From the NCBI RefSeq assembly GCF_947305955.1, contig NZ_CAMZFB010000025.1, positions 1 through 39,213 of the forward strand: DNA of 39,213 nucleotides, in the 5' to 3' direction. Position numbers and translations under genes: made by a program. This DNA comes from an uncultured Brevundimonas sp. Its GTDB lineage: Bacteria > Pseudomonadota > Alphaproteobacteria > Caulobacterales > Caulobacteraceae. Each line of letters begins with the position of its first letter. The first letter of the stretch is position 1. The notes below the pieces were generated by a model. It did no database searches and had not been told where the DNA came from. It saw nothing but the letters and a program-made list of their open reading frames with translations. Below, piece by piece: positions 9,308-17,152 of the stretch.

Positions 9308-10597
9308 ATGAACGAGATGAGCAAGACGCGCCGTTTTATGACGTCCCTGAGTGTTCAGGTGATGCTGGCCCTTGTGCTTGGGCTGGCTGCGGGTATGGCG
9401 GCGCAGCGTTGGGGGATGCCCGGCGGTGCGGGGGCGGCGGACCTGATCCAGTCGGTCGGGCAGCTGTGGCTCAACGCCTTGCGCATGACCATTATTCCGC
9501 TGGTGTTCAGCCTGTTGGTGACGGGTGTGGCCTCTATCGCCGATGCGGCGCGGGCGGGCCGGATGGCGCTGAAGGCCGTGGGCTGGTTCGCCGTGATGAT
9601 CCTTGTCGCCGTGGTCTATTCGGTGGCGGTGTCTTACGGCCTGTTGTCGGTATGGCCGATTGATCCCGAAGGGGCGCGCAAGCTGCTGGCGGCGGCCCCT
9701 GCGGCCAGCGACGTCGGCGGGGCCGCACCGTTTGGCGAGTTCATCAAGACCATCGCGCCGTCCAATCCGATCCGTGCGGCGGCGGAGGATGCCATCCTTG
9801 GCATCGTGGTGTTTGCGGTCTTCTTCGGCTTTGCGGCGACGCGTTTGCCGGAGCGTCTGCGATTGCCGCTGACGACCTTTTTCGAGGCGGTGGGCGAGAC
9901 GATGATCATCATCGTGCGCTGGGTTCTGGTCGCCGCTCCGGTGGGCGTGTTTGCGCTGTCGCTGGGCGTGGGCCTGTCGGCGGGGGCGAGCGCGGCGGGC
10001 GTGTTGCTGCACTATGTGGTGGTGATCTCGCTGGCCTGTATCGGGATCGGGCTGCTGTTCTATCCGCTGGCGGTGATCTTTGGCCGTGTGGGGCTGGGCC
10101 GGTTTGCGCGGGCGGTGGCTCCGGCGCAGGTGGTGGCCTTCTCGACCCAGTCGTCGCTGGCCAGCCTGCCGGTGATGGTGGAGCGGTCGGTGGATGCGCT
10201 GGGCGTGCGTCGCTCGACCGCGGGGCTGGTGCTGCCGCTGGCGGTGGCGGTGTTCCGCATTACCTCGCCGGTGGCGAACCTCGGGGTGGCGCTGTACTGC
10301 GCGCACCTGTTCGGGATTCAACCGAGCATGGGGCAGTTGATCGCGGCCATGCTGACGGCGGGTCTGATTTCGGTGGGGACCGTGGGGCTGCCCGGGCAGG
10401 TCAGCTTCTTTGCGTCGATTGCGCCCATCTGTATTGCCATGGGCGTGCCGCTGGAGCTGTTGCCGCTGCTGCTGGCGGTGGAGGTCATTCCGGACATCTT
10501 CCGCACGGTCGGCAATGTCACGGCGGATGTGGCCGTCACCCGCATGGTGCAGGGTGGCGATGTGGAGCCGGATGGCGATCTGGCCGCCGGGATCTGA
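9308..10597 (+). CDS. Dicarboxylate/amino acid:cation symporter, SDF (GltP/DctA) family
   Basis: The protein has 429 residues and the eight-helix, two-hairpin SDF fold pattern. It would couple uptake of an acidic amino acid or dicarboxylate to Na+ or H+ across the inner membrane. Family landmarks are NPIRAAAEDAILGIVVFA (153-170), the HP1 serine-rich tip FSTQSSLASLP (278-288), the HP2 segment GLPGQVSFFAS (360-370), and the TM8 signature with D396, R399, N403 and D407 (PDIFRT...NVTAD). The TM7 motif, NMDGT in well-studied members, is replaced by RITSP at 317-321, so ion coupling or substrate range may differ. The start ATG at 9308 has only a weak ribosome site; an ATG lies three codons further in. 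Confidence 0.9.
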   Translation: MNEMSKTRRFMTSLSVQVMLALVLGLAAGMAAQRWGMPGGAGAADLIQSVGQLWLNALRMTIIPLVFSLLVTGVASIADAARAGRMALKAVGWFAVMILVAVVYSVAVSYGLLSVWPIDPEGARKLLAAAPAASDVGGAAPFGEFIKTIAPSNPIRAAAEDAILGIVVFAVFFGFAATRLPERLRLPLTTFFEAVGETMIIIVRWVLVAAPVGVFALSLGVGLSAGASAAGVLLHYVVVISLACIGIGLLFYPLAVIFGRVGLGRFARAVAPAQVVAFSTQSSLASLPVMVERSVDALGVRRSTAGLVLPLAVAVFRITSPVANLGVALYCAHLFGIQPSMGQLIAAMLTAGLISVGTVGLPGQVSFFASIAPICIAMGVPLELLPLLLAVEVIPDIFRTVGNVTADVAVTRMVQGGDVEPDGDLAAGI

Positions 10598-10606
10598 GGC
10601 CGCGGT

Positions 10607-10828
10607 CTAGCTGTCGAGCATCTCGAACATGGACTCGGCTTCGTCGAAGGAGTCGAAGTCGAGCCGTGACGGGTCGTGGGTGATCACAAAACGGGTCACG
10701 CCTTTGCGACCGGCCAGCAGGGTGCGGTCCCACTGCCAAAGGGCACGGTCTGTCCGCTGTTGCAGCAGCGTCCATTGGCCTTCTCCAGCCGGCGGCTGGG
10801 GCTTTGCTATATACGAGCGTGTTAACAT
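10607..10828 (-). CDS. Small conserved-looking protein of unknown function (73 aa)
   Basis: The start ATG at 10828 has a near-ideal site, GGAGGG, 6 nt upstream, which is the main support for the gene. The protein is soluble and has many Trp and Arg residues in its first half (QWTLL, ALWQWDRTLL). It ends in an acidic segment (DFDSFDEAESMFEML). No family was recognised. It converges on the SDF symporter with a 9-nt gap and diverges from the host-attachment-type gene. The shared upstream region carries two dyads. Confidence 0.75.
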   Translation of the reverse strand: MLTRSYIAKPQPPAGEGQWTLLQQRTDRALWQWDRTLLAGRKGVTRFVITHDPSRLDFDSFDEAESMFEMLDS

Positions 10829-10844
10829 CTCGATCCCTCCCGCT

Positions 10845-10904
10845 GGTTAAGAAATACCTAACCTTGGAAAAAGTCAAAAAACGCTGTCATGCGATTTTAT
10901 GACA
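10845..10904. promoter_or_regulatory. Two dyads in a divergent promoter region
   Basis: GGTTA-N9-TAACC lies at 10845-10863 and TGTCAT-N8-ATGACA at 10885-10904. The arms of both are perfect. They sit in the AT-rich gap between the 73-residue gene (minus) and the host-attachment-type gene (plus). A role as operators is inference. Confidence 0.45.
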
Positions 10905-11003
10905 TTTTCGTTTGCGGGTGTGAGCGGGCGCGCGGCTGTGAGGGGCAACTGAAGCAGGGGTGGGCCGTTTAATTGGCGGGGGCAGCAATGTGAGGAATGC
11001 CTG

Positions 11004-11405
11004 ATGAACCTGCCCAGCAATGCTTTGGTCGCCGTTGTCGATGGTGAGAAACTGGCGCTGTTCCGCAATAGCGGCTCGGCGACGGACATTCAGTTGACGG
11101 CGGTGGATGCACCGCCCCTGGAGGACCGCGTGGTCGGCTCTGCGGGGCGAAACTCCAGCGATGCCAATCCGGACAATGACACCCAGGCCGAAGACGGCTT
11201 TGCGATGAGCGTGGCTCAGGCGCTGAACGGTTGGGCGCTGAAGAACAAGTTCGACAAGCTGGTGGTGATCGCTGCGCCCAAGACCATGGGTGAGCTGCGC
11301 AAGCACTGGCACAAGGAGGTCGAGGGCGCGATTGTCGGCGAGCTTACCAAGACGCTGACGGGGCATTCGACCGACGAGATCATCAAGTCGATCCAAGCGG
11401 CCTGA
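11004..11405 (+). CDS. Host attachment protein family (Host_attach, release-factor-like fold)
   Basis: The 133-residue protein resembles the Host_attach family, named after an Agrobacterium protein linked to attachment to plant cells and related in fold to archaeal/eukaryotic release factor 1 domains. Landmarks are an early strand with V-A-V-V-D-G-E-K-L-A-L-F (residues 9-20), a variable acidic loop (about 50-65), and the core FDKLVVIAAPKTMGELRKHW (82-101). It ends in a helical tail with T-D-E-I-I-K-S-I. The biochemical activity is not established. GAGGA lies about 7 nt before the ATG. Confidence 0.85.
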   Translation: MNLPSNALVAVVDGEKLALFRNSGSATDIQLTAVDAPPLEDRVVGSAGRNSSDANPDNDTQAEDGFAMSVAQALNGWALKNKFDKLVVIAAPKTMGELRKHWHKEVEGAIVGELTKTLTGHSTDEIIKSIQAA

Positions 11406-11488
11406 TTGAAAGTGGCGTTCGCAGGCTGATGGGAGCCAAGAGGCGATGACGGCGTTCGGACTCCATTAACCTAGTTTGGAGTGTCGAG

Positions 11489-11833
11489 ATGATTGTCGCG
11501 TCTTTGGTGTCGCTGGCTTTGGCCGCCTCGGGTCAGGTCGGTGTGGTCGAGCAGAATGCACAGCGGATCGAGGTGACCGGTGTGGGGCATGAGCGCACGA
11601 TTGATTGTGAAGGGCGCGATGTGGTCATTGCGGGCACCGGTCACACCCTGACCTTTACCGGCACCTGCGCCAGTCTGGACCTGACGGGATCTGGCAATCA
11701 GGTGACGATCAATCTGGCTCCCGAGGCGCGGGTCAGTGTTGCGGGCTCCAACCAGACGGTGCGCTGGTCCTCGACGGGGCGGGTGCGGCCCAATGTGGTG
11801 GGCTTCAACAACCGCGTGACGCGCCGGAGCTGA
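11489..11833 (+). CDS. DUF3060 exported protein
   Basis: This 114-residue protein has a short signal peptide (cleavage probably near residue 13, after LALA). Short beta-repeats follow, with the pattern ...V-x-I-x-G-T-G-H-T-L-T-F-T-G-x-C... and G-S-G-N-Q-V-T-I, typical of DUF3060, which likely folds as a small beta-helix. One cysteine pair (C39 in IDCEG and C60 in GTCAS) may form a disulphide. The function is unknown. A terminator follows about 15 nt after the stop. Confidence 0.8.
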   Translation: MIVASLVSLALAASGQVGVVEQNAQRIEVTGVGHERTIDCEGRDVVIAGTGHTLTFTGTCASLDLTGSGNQVTINLAPEARVSVAGSNQTVRWSSTGRVRPNVVGFNNRVTRRS

Positions 11834-11849
11834 TGCTTCTCGGATAGTG

Positions 11850-11878
11850 AAAGGCCCGCCGGAAATGGCGGGCCTTTT
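11850..11878. terminator. Terminator between convergent DUF3060 gene and ilvA
   Basis: The perfect stem AAAGGCCCGCC (11850-11860) / GGCGGGCCTTT (11867-11877), with loop GGAAAT, is followed by T. T- and A-runs flank both sides, so it may serve both genes. Confidence 0.85.
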
Positions 11879-11891
11879 GATGTTCGATCCG

Positions 11892-13448
11892 TCATGCGAG
11901 GAACAGTCGGGCGGCGGGGTTCATGGTCTCTTCGATGTAGGGGTAGCCGAGGGTGTCGAGGGCGGCGGTGATGGCGTCTTGGTCGCTTTCGGGGGCGTGG
12001 ATGCCGGCGAGTACGCGGCCCACGTCGTCGCCGTGGTTGCGGTAGTGGAAGAGGGTGAGGTTCCACGCGGGCTGGAGGCTGTTCATGAACTTCAGGAAGG
12101 CCCCCGGCCGTTCGGGGAATTCGAAGCGGAACAGGCGCTCGCCCGACAGTTCGGGGGCGCGGCCGCCGACCATGTAGCGGACGTGGAGTTTGGCGATTTC
12201 GTTGTCGCTCATGTCTTCGACGGCGTATCCGGCCTCGCGCAAGCTGGCGCAGAGGGCATGGCGTTCGTCTTGGCCGTCTTTGAGGGCGATGCCGACGAAG
12301 ATCTGGGCCGTGTCGCCGCTCCAGCGATAGTTGAACTCGGTGATCGAGCGGCCTTGCAGGCTGTTGAGGAAGCGGTGGTAGGCCTCGCGGTCGTCGGGCA
12401 TGGAGACGGCCAGAAGCGCCTCGGTGCCGAGGCCGATCTGGGCGCGTTCGGCCACGTGGCGCAGGCGGTCGAAATTGACGTTGGCACCCGAGTTGATGGC
12501 GGCCAATGCGCCTGAGCCCGGATTGCGGGCAGCCCAGACTTTCAGGCCTGCGAGGGCGACGGCGCCCGAGGGTTCGGCGATCGCGCGGACGTCGTCGAAG
12601 ATGTCTTTGACGGCGGCGCAGATGGCATCGGTGTCGACCAGCACAATGTCGTCTAGCAGGTCTTTGCAGAGGCGGAAGGTCTCGTCGCCGACCCGGCGCA
12701 CGGCCACGCCGTCAGCGAACAGGCCAACCTGGTCCAGTGCGGTGACTTCGCCCAGTTCGATGGCCGCCTTCATGGACGGGGCCTCGGCGGGTTCGACGCC
12801 GATGATCTTGGTTGTGGGGCTGAGGAATCGGATGATGGCGGCAACGCCCGCCGCCAGACCGCCGCCGCCGATGGGGACGAATACGGCATCGAGCGGCTGT
12901 GAATACTGGCGCAGGATTTCAAGGCCGATGGTGCCTTGGCCCGCGATGACGAAGGGGTCGTCGAAGGGGTGGACGAAGGTGGCGCCCGTTTCGGCTTCAA
13001 GCTGGCGGGCGTGTGCGCTGGCGTCGTCGAAGCTGTCGCCGTGCAGGACGACATGGCCGCCGAGGGCGCGCACGGCGCTGATCTTGATGGCGGGGGTGGT
13101 CGTCGGCATGACGATGGTGGATTTCGCCCCGCGACGGGCGGCGGACAGGGCGACGCCTTGGGCATGGTTGCCCGCCGAGGCGCAGATGACGCCCCGTTTA
13201 AGTTCCTCGTCCGTCAGTTGGGCGATGCGGTTATAGGCGCCGCGAAGCTTGAAGCTGAACACCGGCTGGAGGTCCTCGCGCTTGAGCAGGACCGGACGCT
13301 CCACGCGGGCGGACAGGCGCGGCATGGGGTCAAGCGGGGTTTCCTCGGCCACGTCATAGACGCGGGCCGTGAGGATGCGGCGGACGGTTTCTTGCACGAT
13401 TCGGTCTTCAGACGTTGTCTTTGGGGAGGAAGATTGTCGATAGGGCAA
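11892..13448 (-). CDS. ilvA: Threonine ammonia-lyase, biosynthetic (IlvA)
   Basis: IlvA is a PLP enzyme that deaminates threonine to 2-oxobutanoate, the first step of isoleucine synthesis. Residues 18-518 align in layout with E. coli IlvA. The PLP lysine is K67 in SFKLRG, the substrate/PLP contact SAGNHAQG is at 91-98, and the phosphate-binding loop GGGGLA is at 194-199. Two ACT-like regulatory segments follow (from about 335, and from about 435 at FRFEFPERPGAF), the basis of isoleucine feedback in this family. Its length, about 518, matches the usual 514. The start is uncertain: the longest frame opens with TTG at 13448, and an in-frame GTG lies at codon 18. It is divergent from the membrane/XRE pair. 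Confidence 0.95.
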   Translation of the reverse strand: MPYRQSSSPKTTSEDRIVQETVRRILTARVYDVAEETPLDPMPRLSARVERPVLLKREDLQPVFSFKLRGAYNRIAQLTDEELKRGVICASAGNHAQGVALSAARRGAKSTIVMPTTTPAIKISAVRALGGHVVLHGDSFDDASAHARQLEAETGATFVHPFDDPFVIAGQGTIGLEILRQYSQPLDAVFVPIGGGGLAAGVAAIIRFLSPTTKIIGVEPAEAPSMKAAIELGEVTALDQVGLFADGVAVRRVGDETFRLCKDLLDDIVLVDTDAICAAVKDIFDDVRAIAEPSGAVALAGLKVWAARNPGSGALAAINSGANVNFDRLRHVAERAQIGLGTEALLAVSMPDDREAYHRFLNSLQGRSITEFNYRWSGDTAQIFVGIALKDGQDERHALCASLREAGYAVEDMSDNEIAKLHVRYMVGGRAPELSGERLFRFEFPERPGAFLKFMNSLQPAWNLTLFHYRNHGDDVGRVLAGIHAPESDQDAITAALDTLGYPYIEETMNPAARLFLA

Positions 13449-13504
13449 GATGAGCGCTTAGTCGAGACAAGAGTGTTTCTTTTTGGCCGACTAGCGGTGG
13501 TGTC

Positions 13505-13554
13505 TTGACGTGTAACCCGAAGGTGACTTTAGTAACCTGTAGGTGACATTGGAG
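13505..13554 (+). promoter_or_regulatory. Promoter with two tandem 16-bp dyads before the membrane/XRE pair
   Basis: A promoter-like TTGACG (13505-13510), 17-nt spacer and TTTAGT (13528-13533) overlaps two copies of an imperfect palindrome: GTAACCCGAAGGTGAC at 13512-13527 and GTAACCTGTAGGTGAC at 13532-13547. They repeat with a 20-bp period, so both would face nearly the same side of the helix. The XRE protein encoded in the same unit is the natural candidate to bind them. GGAG (13551-13554) is the ribosome site of the next gene. Confidence 0.65.
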
Positions 13555-13562
13555 TCCGCGCT

Positions 13563-14198
13563 ATGACGAAGGTTGCTAGGCTTTGGCTCTCGCGAGCGAG
13601 CTTGGGTTTGGTGTTGGTCGGACTGGCCGCGATGGTAGTCGGCTATTTTGCGGGATTTGACGGATTTGGCGTCTGTCTGGCGGCGGCAGGGTTATTTGCG
13701 GCTGTGATGGGCTTTTGGCTGTCGGAGGTCTTTTCTAGGCCGGGTGAGGACGAGGCAGACGCGCAGATAAGAGAATCACGACGCGACGCCGAGCAGCGCA
13801 AATGGGCCTATACGGTGTTGGTGATGCCCATATGCAGTCTCGGGGTGAATATGTTGTCGAGTAACGCCCTAAGGGAGTGGGGCAACGACGCTCAAGCCAC
13901 AGTGACATCGGCCATGTTGCTCGGGCCGCTGATGACTGGTTTGGGTTTTGTGTTTTTGACCAGCGGCCTGAGAAACAAGCACGCGCAGAAGTGGCTGAAT
14001 GACGAACTGATGCTGGCCTATTGGGCGAGCGCAATGGCTTGGGGGTTTGTTGCGGCGTTCGTGGCTCTGTGCGTCGTATTTGGTGTGATGCTGTGGAGGA
14101 TGCAGCTGGCTCTGCCGATGATGCCGTTCGTGTTGTGGGGCACGCTGCTTGTCGCCGCGTTGCGGCTGTGGTGGCAGGTGAGGAGGGCGGATGGCTGA
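13563..14198 (+). CDS. Multi-pass membrane protein paired with an XRE regulator
   Basis: The 211-residue protein has about six hydrophobic segments: residues 11-30, 34-54, 84-100, 115-135, 150-175 and 183-203. A charged cytosolic loop (RPGEDEADAQIRESRRDAEQRK, about 59-80) lies between the second and third. The ATG at 13563 has GGAG 8 nt upstream. It overlaps the XRE gene by 8 nt. A membrane protein followed by a short XRE protein is a recurring bacterial arrangement in which the membrane partner may control or respond to the regulator. No named family was recognised. Confidence 0.8.
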   Translation: MTKVARLWLSRASLGLVLVGLAAMVVGYFAGFDGFGVCLAAAGLFAAVMGFWLSEVFSRPGEDEADAQIRESRRDAEQRKWAYTVLVMPICSLGVNMLSSNALREWGNDAQATVTSAMLLGPLMTGLGFVFLTSGLRNKHAQKWLNDELMLAYWASAMAWGFVAAFVALCVVFGVMLWRMQLALPMMPFVLWGTLLVAALRLWWQVRRADG

Positions 14199-14400
14199 GC
14201 CGCGCTTGATCGTGGAGCTGAGGGCTGTGCGGCAGGCAGCGGGGCTGACGCAGGCCGAGTTGGCCGAGCGTGCGCGCGTCTCGCGCAAGACGGTCAACAC
14301 TATCGAGAACGGGGTGTTCACGCCGTCTGTCGTGGTGGCGTTGACTCTTGCTCGGGCGCTGGATGCGCCGTTGGACGCGCTGTTCCGGCTGTCGGACTAG
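14191..14400 (+). CDS. Short XRE-family transcriptional regulator
   Basis: At 69 residues this is essentially one helix-turn-helix domain. LRAVRQAAGLTQAELAERA and VSRKTVNTIENG (about 10-41) hold the scaffold and recognition helices, followed by PSVVVALTLARALDAPLDALF. Compact stand-alone XRE proteins of this type usually accompany a membrane protein, as here. It probably autoregulates through the duplicated dyad at 13512-13547. Its stop overlaps the stop of the convergent downstream gene by 4 nt. Confidence 0.92.
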   Translation: MAEPRLIVELRAVRQAAGLTQAELAERARVSRKTVNTIENGVFTPSVVVALTLARALDAPLDALFRLSD

Positions 14401-15074
14401 TTCTGGGGGTATTTGAGGGCGACGAAGATGTTGGCGGCTTGGGCCGGGGGAAGGGCCAAGAGGGTGGCGTCGGTCTGGATGCCGGCTTCGCACTGTTCGG
14501 CGGTGTCGAGCGGGGTGGTGCGGGCTTGGTCGGCGAGGCGGGGGCTGACGCCTTTTTCGAGCATGGCGGTCTGGAGCCGTGAGAAGGCCTGCTGGGGATC
14601 GATGGTGCGCGGTGTCGGGGTGTCCATGCCCTTGCGCGCGGCGATGACGGTCTTGGCAGCGATACGGTCCAGCAGGACCATGGCCTCAGGGCTGTAGCGG
14701 CGGGCTTCGGTGGGGCCGTAGGCAGCGAACGACGCGCACAGGGCGACGTCCTCGGCCTTGAGTGTGTTGGCGAGGGCGGCATCGACCTTGAGAATGTCGA
14801 TGATGGCTTCGTCGGGGGCTTGGGCCACGTCGCGCAGCTTGGAGGTCAGGAAGGCGGCGCCGAGGGTGGCGTCGTCGGTGGCGGCGTCCTTGCGCTGGCG
14901 CTCGATGGCCTTCCAGTCCTCGGGGAAGTGGGTGCGGATGGCGGCGACCAGCTCCGAGGGCTGTGCGGTGGGGTCGGAGGCGCTGCCGCGGGTCAGAAGC
15001 GTGCGGCCTACCAGTGCGAGGGCCAGCAGCGCGAGGGCGATCAGGCCGATGACAACAAGCTTGCGATTGGACAT
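14397..15074 (-). CDS. Membrane-anchored protein of unknown function
   Basis: The 225-residue protein has one N-terminal transmembrane helix (about residues 5-24, VVIGLIALALLALALVG). A helical, probably periplasmic domain follows, with two Cys residues (CASFAAYGP and EQCEAGI) that could be bridged. The start ATG at 15074 has GGGGG 8 nt upstream; an earlier in-frame start at 15110 lacks a site. No family was recognised. It is divergent from nadA, with about 150 nt between. Confidence 0.75.
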   Translation of the reverse strand: MSNRKLVVIGLIALALLALALVGRTLLTRGSASDPTAQPSELVAAIRTHFPEDWKAIERQRKDAATDDATLGAAFLTSKLRDVAQAPDEAIIDILKVDAALANTLKAEDVALCASFAAYGPTEARRYSPEAMVLLDRIAAKTVIAARKGMDTPTPRTIDPQQAFSRLQTAMLEKGVSPRLADQARTTPLDTAEQCEAGIQTDATLLALPPAQAANIFVALKYPQN

Positions 15075-15141
15075 GGCGCGGCCCCCGTTTGACGTCTGAC
15101 ACGAGGGCAACGGGGCGGGCGCGGGGTTGGTTCCTGTTTGA

Positions 15142-15218
15142 TTGACCTTGCGTCAGCGAACGGAGAGCTTATTGTATGCCTAGCTTATGCTAAAAGTGAG
15201 CATAAGGGTGTAGGGAGG
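15142..15218 (+). promoter_or_regulatory. nadA upstream region with palindromic operator candidate
   Basis: A perfect 8-bp inverted repeat CTTATGCT-N7-AGCATAAG occupies 15184-15206, between a possible promoter (TTGCGT at 15149, TTGTAT at 15173, 18-nt spacer) and the ribosome site AGGGAGG (15212-15218). In alphaproteobacteria nad operons are known to be controlled by regulators such as NadQ; assigning this site to NadQ is inference. Confidence 0.55.
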
Positions 15219-15223
15219 CGGTC

Positions 15224-16300
15224 ATGGGCGCTGCGTTCGGACTGAGCAAGGAACTGGCGGAGGAAACCGCTGCCGTGTGGGAGAAGGTCAAGGACCACAC
15301 CACGCCGATGGAATGGCCGCGTCAGGCGGAGCTGATCGCCGAGATCAACCGCCTGAAGAAGGAGCGCGACGCCGTCATCCTCGCGCACAACTATATGACG
15401 CCGGATATCTTCCACGGCGTTGGCGACTTCGTGGGCGACAGTCTGGCGCTGGCCAAGGAAGCGGCCAAGGTGGATGCCAAGGTGATCGTTCAGGCGGGCG
15501 TTCACTTCATGGCCGAGACGTCGAAGATTCTGAGCCCTGAAAAGACGGTGCTGATCCCTGATCTGCGGGCGGGGTGTTCGCTGGCGTCGTCGATCACGGG
15601 TGAGGATGTGCGGCTGATCAAGCAGCGGCATCCGGGGCTGCCGGTGGTGACCTATGTGAACACGACCGCCGATGTGAAGGCCGAGACGGACATCTGCTGC
15701 ACCAGTGCCAATGCCGTTCAGGTTGTGGAGTGGGCGGCCAAGGAATGGGGTGTCGACAAGGTCATCCTGATCCCTGACGAATATCTGGCGAGGAATGTCG
15801 CGGCGCAGACGAGCGTCGGCATCATCGCGTGGGCCGGACATTGCGAGGTGCACAAGCGGTTTACCGCGCAGGACATCGCCGACATGCGCGAGGCGTGGCC
15901 GGGGGCGGAGGTACTGGCCCACCCCGAATGCCCCGAGGAGATTTTGCACGCGGCGGACTTTGCCGGATCGACGGCGGCGATGATTTCCTATGTCGAGAAC
16001 AAGCGTCCGGCCAAGGTGGTGCTGATCACCGAATGCTCGATGGCGTCGAACATCAAGGGCGATGTGCCGGAAGTGGACTTTGTCGGGCCGTGCAACATGT
16101 GCCCGCATATGAAGCGTATCACGCTGGAGAATATCCGCGACTGTCTGTTGCACATGCAGTTCGAGGTGACGGTGCCGCACGAGGTGCAGGAACGCGCCCG
16201 CGCGGCGGTGCAGAAGATGGTGGACCTGCCGCCGCCGACCAAGCCTGCGCGCTATGATCTGGTACGGGCGCGTCATGCGGTCGATGTGGAGTTGATCTGA
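15224..16300 (+). CDS. nadA: Quinolinate synthase (NadA)
   Basis: NadA is a [4Fe-4S] enzyme that condenses iminoaspartate with dihydroxyacetone phosphate to quinolinate in de novo NAD synthesis. The 358 residues show [10 protein letters not shown] (54-63) and GDSLALA (71-77). The three expected cluster ligands are C118 (RAGCSL), C207 (WAGHCEVH) and C293 (NMCPHM). [20 protein letters not shown] and GSTAAMISY are further family signatures. The ATG at 15224 has AGGGAGG 5 nt upstream. It is the first gene of a four-gene operon. The next gene starts at the very next base. Confidence 0.97.
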   Translation: MGAAFGLSKELAEETAAVWEKVKDHTTPMEWPRQAELIAEINRLKKERDAVILAHNYMTPDIFHGVGDFVGDSLALAKEAAKVDAKVIVQAGVHFMAETSKILSPEKTVLIPDLRAGCSLASSITGEDVRLIKQRHPGLPVVTYVNTTADVKAETDICCTSANAVQVVEWAAKEWGVDKVILIPDEYLARNVAAQTSVGIIAWAGHCEVHKRFTAQDIADMREAWPGAEVLAHPECPEEILHAADFAGSTAAMISYVENKRPAKVVLITECSMASNIKGDVPEVDFVGPCNMCPHMKRITLENIRDCLLHMQFEVTVPHEVQERARAAVQKMVDLPPPTKPARYDLVRARHAVDVELI

Positions 16301-17152
16301 GTGACCGATCAGGGACCCTGGGGGCGTCGTGACGGCACTGAGCCGGACACTGTCGTAAGGTTGGAGCCGCGACCGGAGGGCAGGGGCGCACCGCCGCCGC
16401 GTCAGCCGAAGACGGCGGGCAATGGGCGGGTGACGCTGGTTGTCTCGACCGTGTTGATGGTCGGTTTCCTGTGGTTTCTGACCGGAAGCTGGGTCATTGC
16501 GGGTTCACTGATGTTTGCGCTGTTCGTGCATGAGTACGGGCATGTGCTGGCGATGAATCGTCTGGGCATGGGACCGGCGAGCATCCACGTCATTCCGTTT
16601 CTGGGTGGTCTGGCCAAGGGTAAGCGCGAGCCGGCCAGTGAATGGATCGGTGTGCTGGTGTCGCTGGCGGGTCCTGCATTCGGGTTGTTGGCCATGCTGC
16701 CGCTGGTGGGCGTGTGGCTGGTCACGGGGAATGCGGAGTGGATTGCGGCGGCGTTTTTCGTCGCCATGCTGAACCTGATCAATCTGGTGCCTGCGCCGCC
16801 GTTGGATGGATCCAAGGCGCTGGGTCCGGTGTTGGCCAAGGTGCACCCGATGCTGGAGCGCGGCGTGTTGCTGGCGATCGGTGTGGTGGTTGTGGCGTGG
16901 GGCGTGATGACGGGCCGCTGGATACTGGCGGTCTTTCTGGGCATCGCGGTGCTGGGGCATCTGCGGGGCGGGCCGATGCGCGGCTTTGGTGTGCCGTTGA
17001 GTGGGGGTGAGGCGGTCAGATCGCTGGGGCTGTGTCTGTTGGTGGCGGCTCTGTGTGCGGGTGCTGCGGCGGCGTCGCTGATGGCGATGACAGGAGGCGA
17101 TGTGGGCGCGGCGGTCGATATGGTGTTCCGCTATCTGGGGATTGGCCGGTGA
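16301..17152 (+). CDS. M50 (site-2 protease-like) zinc metallopeptidase within the nad operon
   Basis: The 283-residue membrane protein carries the M50 zinc motif HEYGH (77-81) inside a transmembrane helix. The second metal site is NLVPAPPLDGSK, with D169. There are about six hydrophobic segments and a Pro/Arg-rich cytosolic head (residues 1-42). M50 proteins cut substrates within the membrane. This one lacks a PDZ domain and resembles the compact SpoIVFB-like type. It starts with GTG directly after the nadA stop, and its TGA overlaps the nadB ATG by one base, so it is translated with the NAD genes. A link to NAD synthesis is not known and would be new; passive hitch-hiking is also possible. 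Confidence 0.88.
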   Translation: MTDQGPWGRRDGTEPDTVVRLEPRPEGRGAPPPRQPKTAGNGRVTLVVSTVLMVGFLWFLTGSWVIAGSLMFALFVHEYGHVLAMNRLGMGPASIHVIPFLGGLAKGKREPASEWIGVLVSLAGPAFGLLAMLPLVGVWLVTGNAEWIAAAFFVAMLNLINLVPAPPLDGSKALGPVLAKVHPMLERGVLLAIGVVVVAWGVMTGRWILAVFLGIAVLGHLRGGPMRGFGVPLSGGEAVRSLGLCLLVAALCAGAAAASLMAMTGGDVGAAVDMVFRYLGIGR

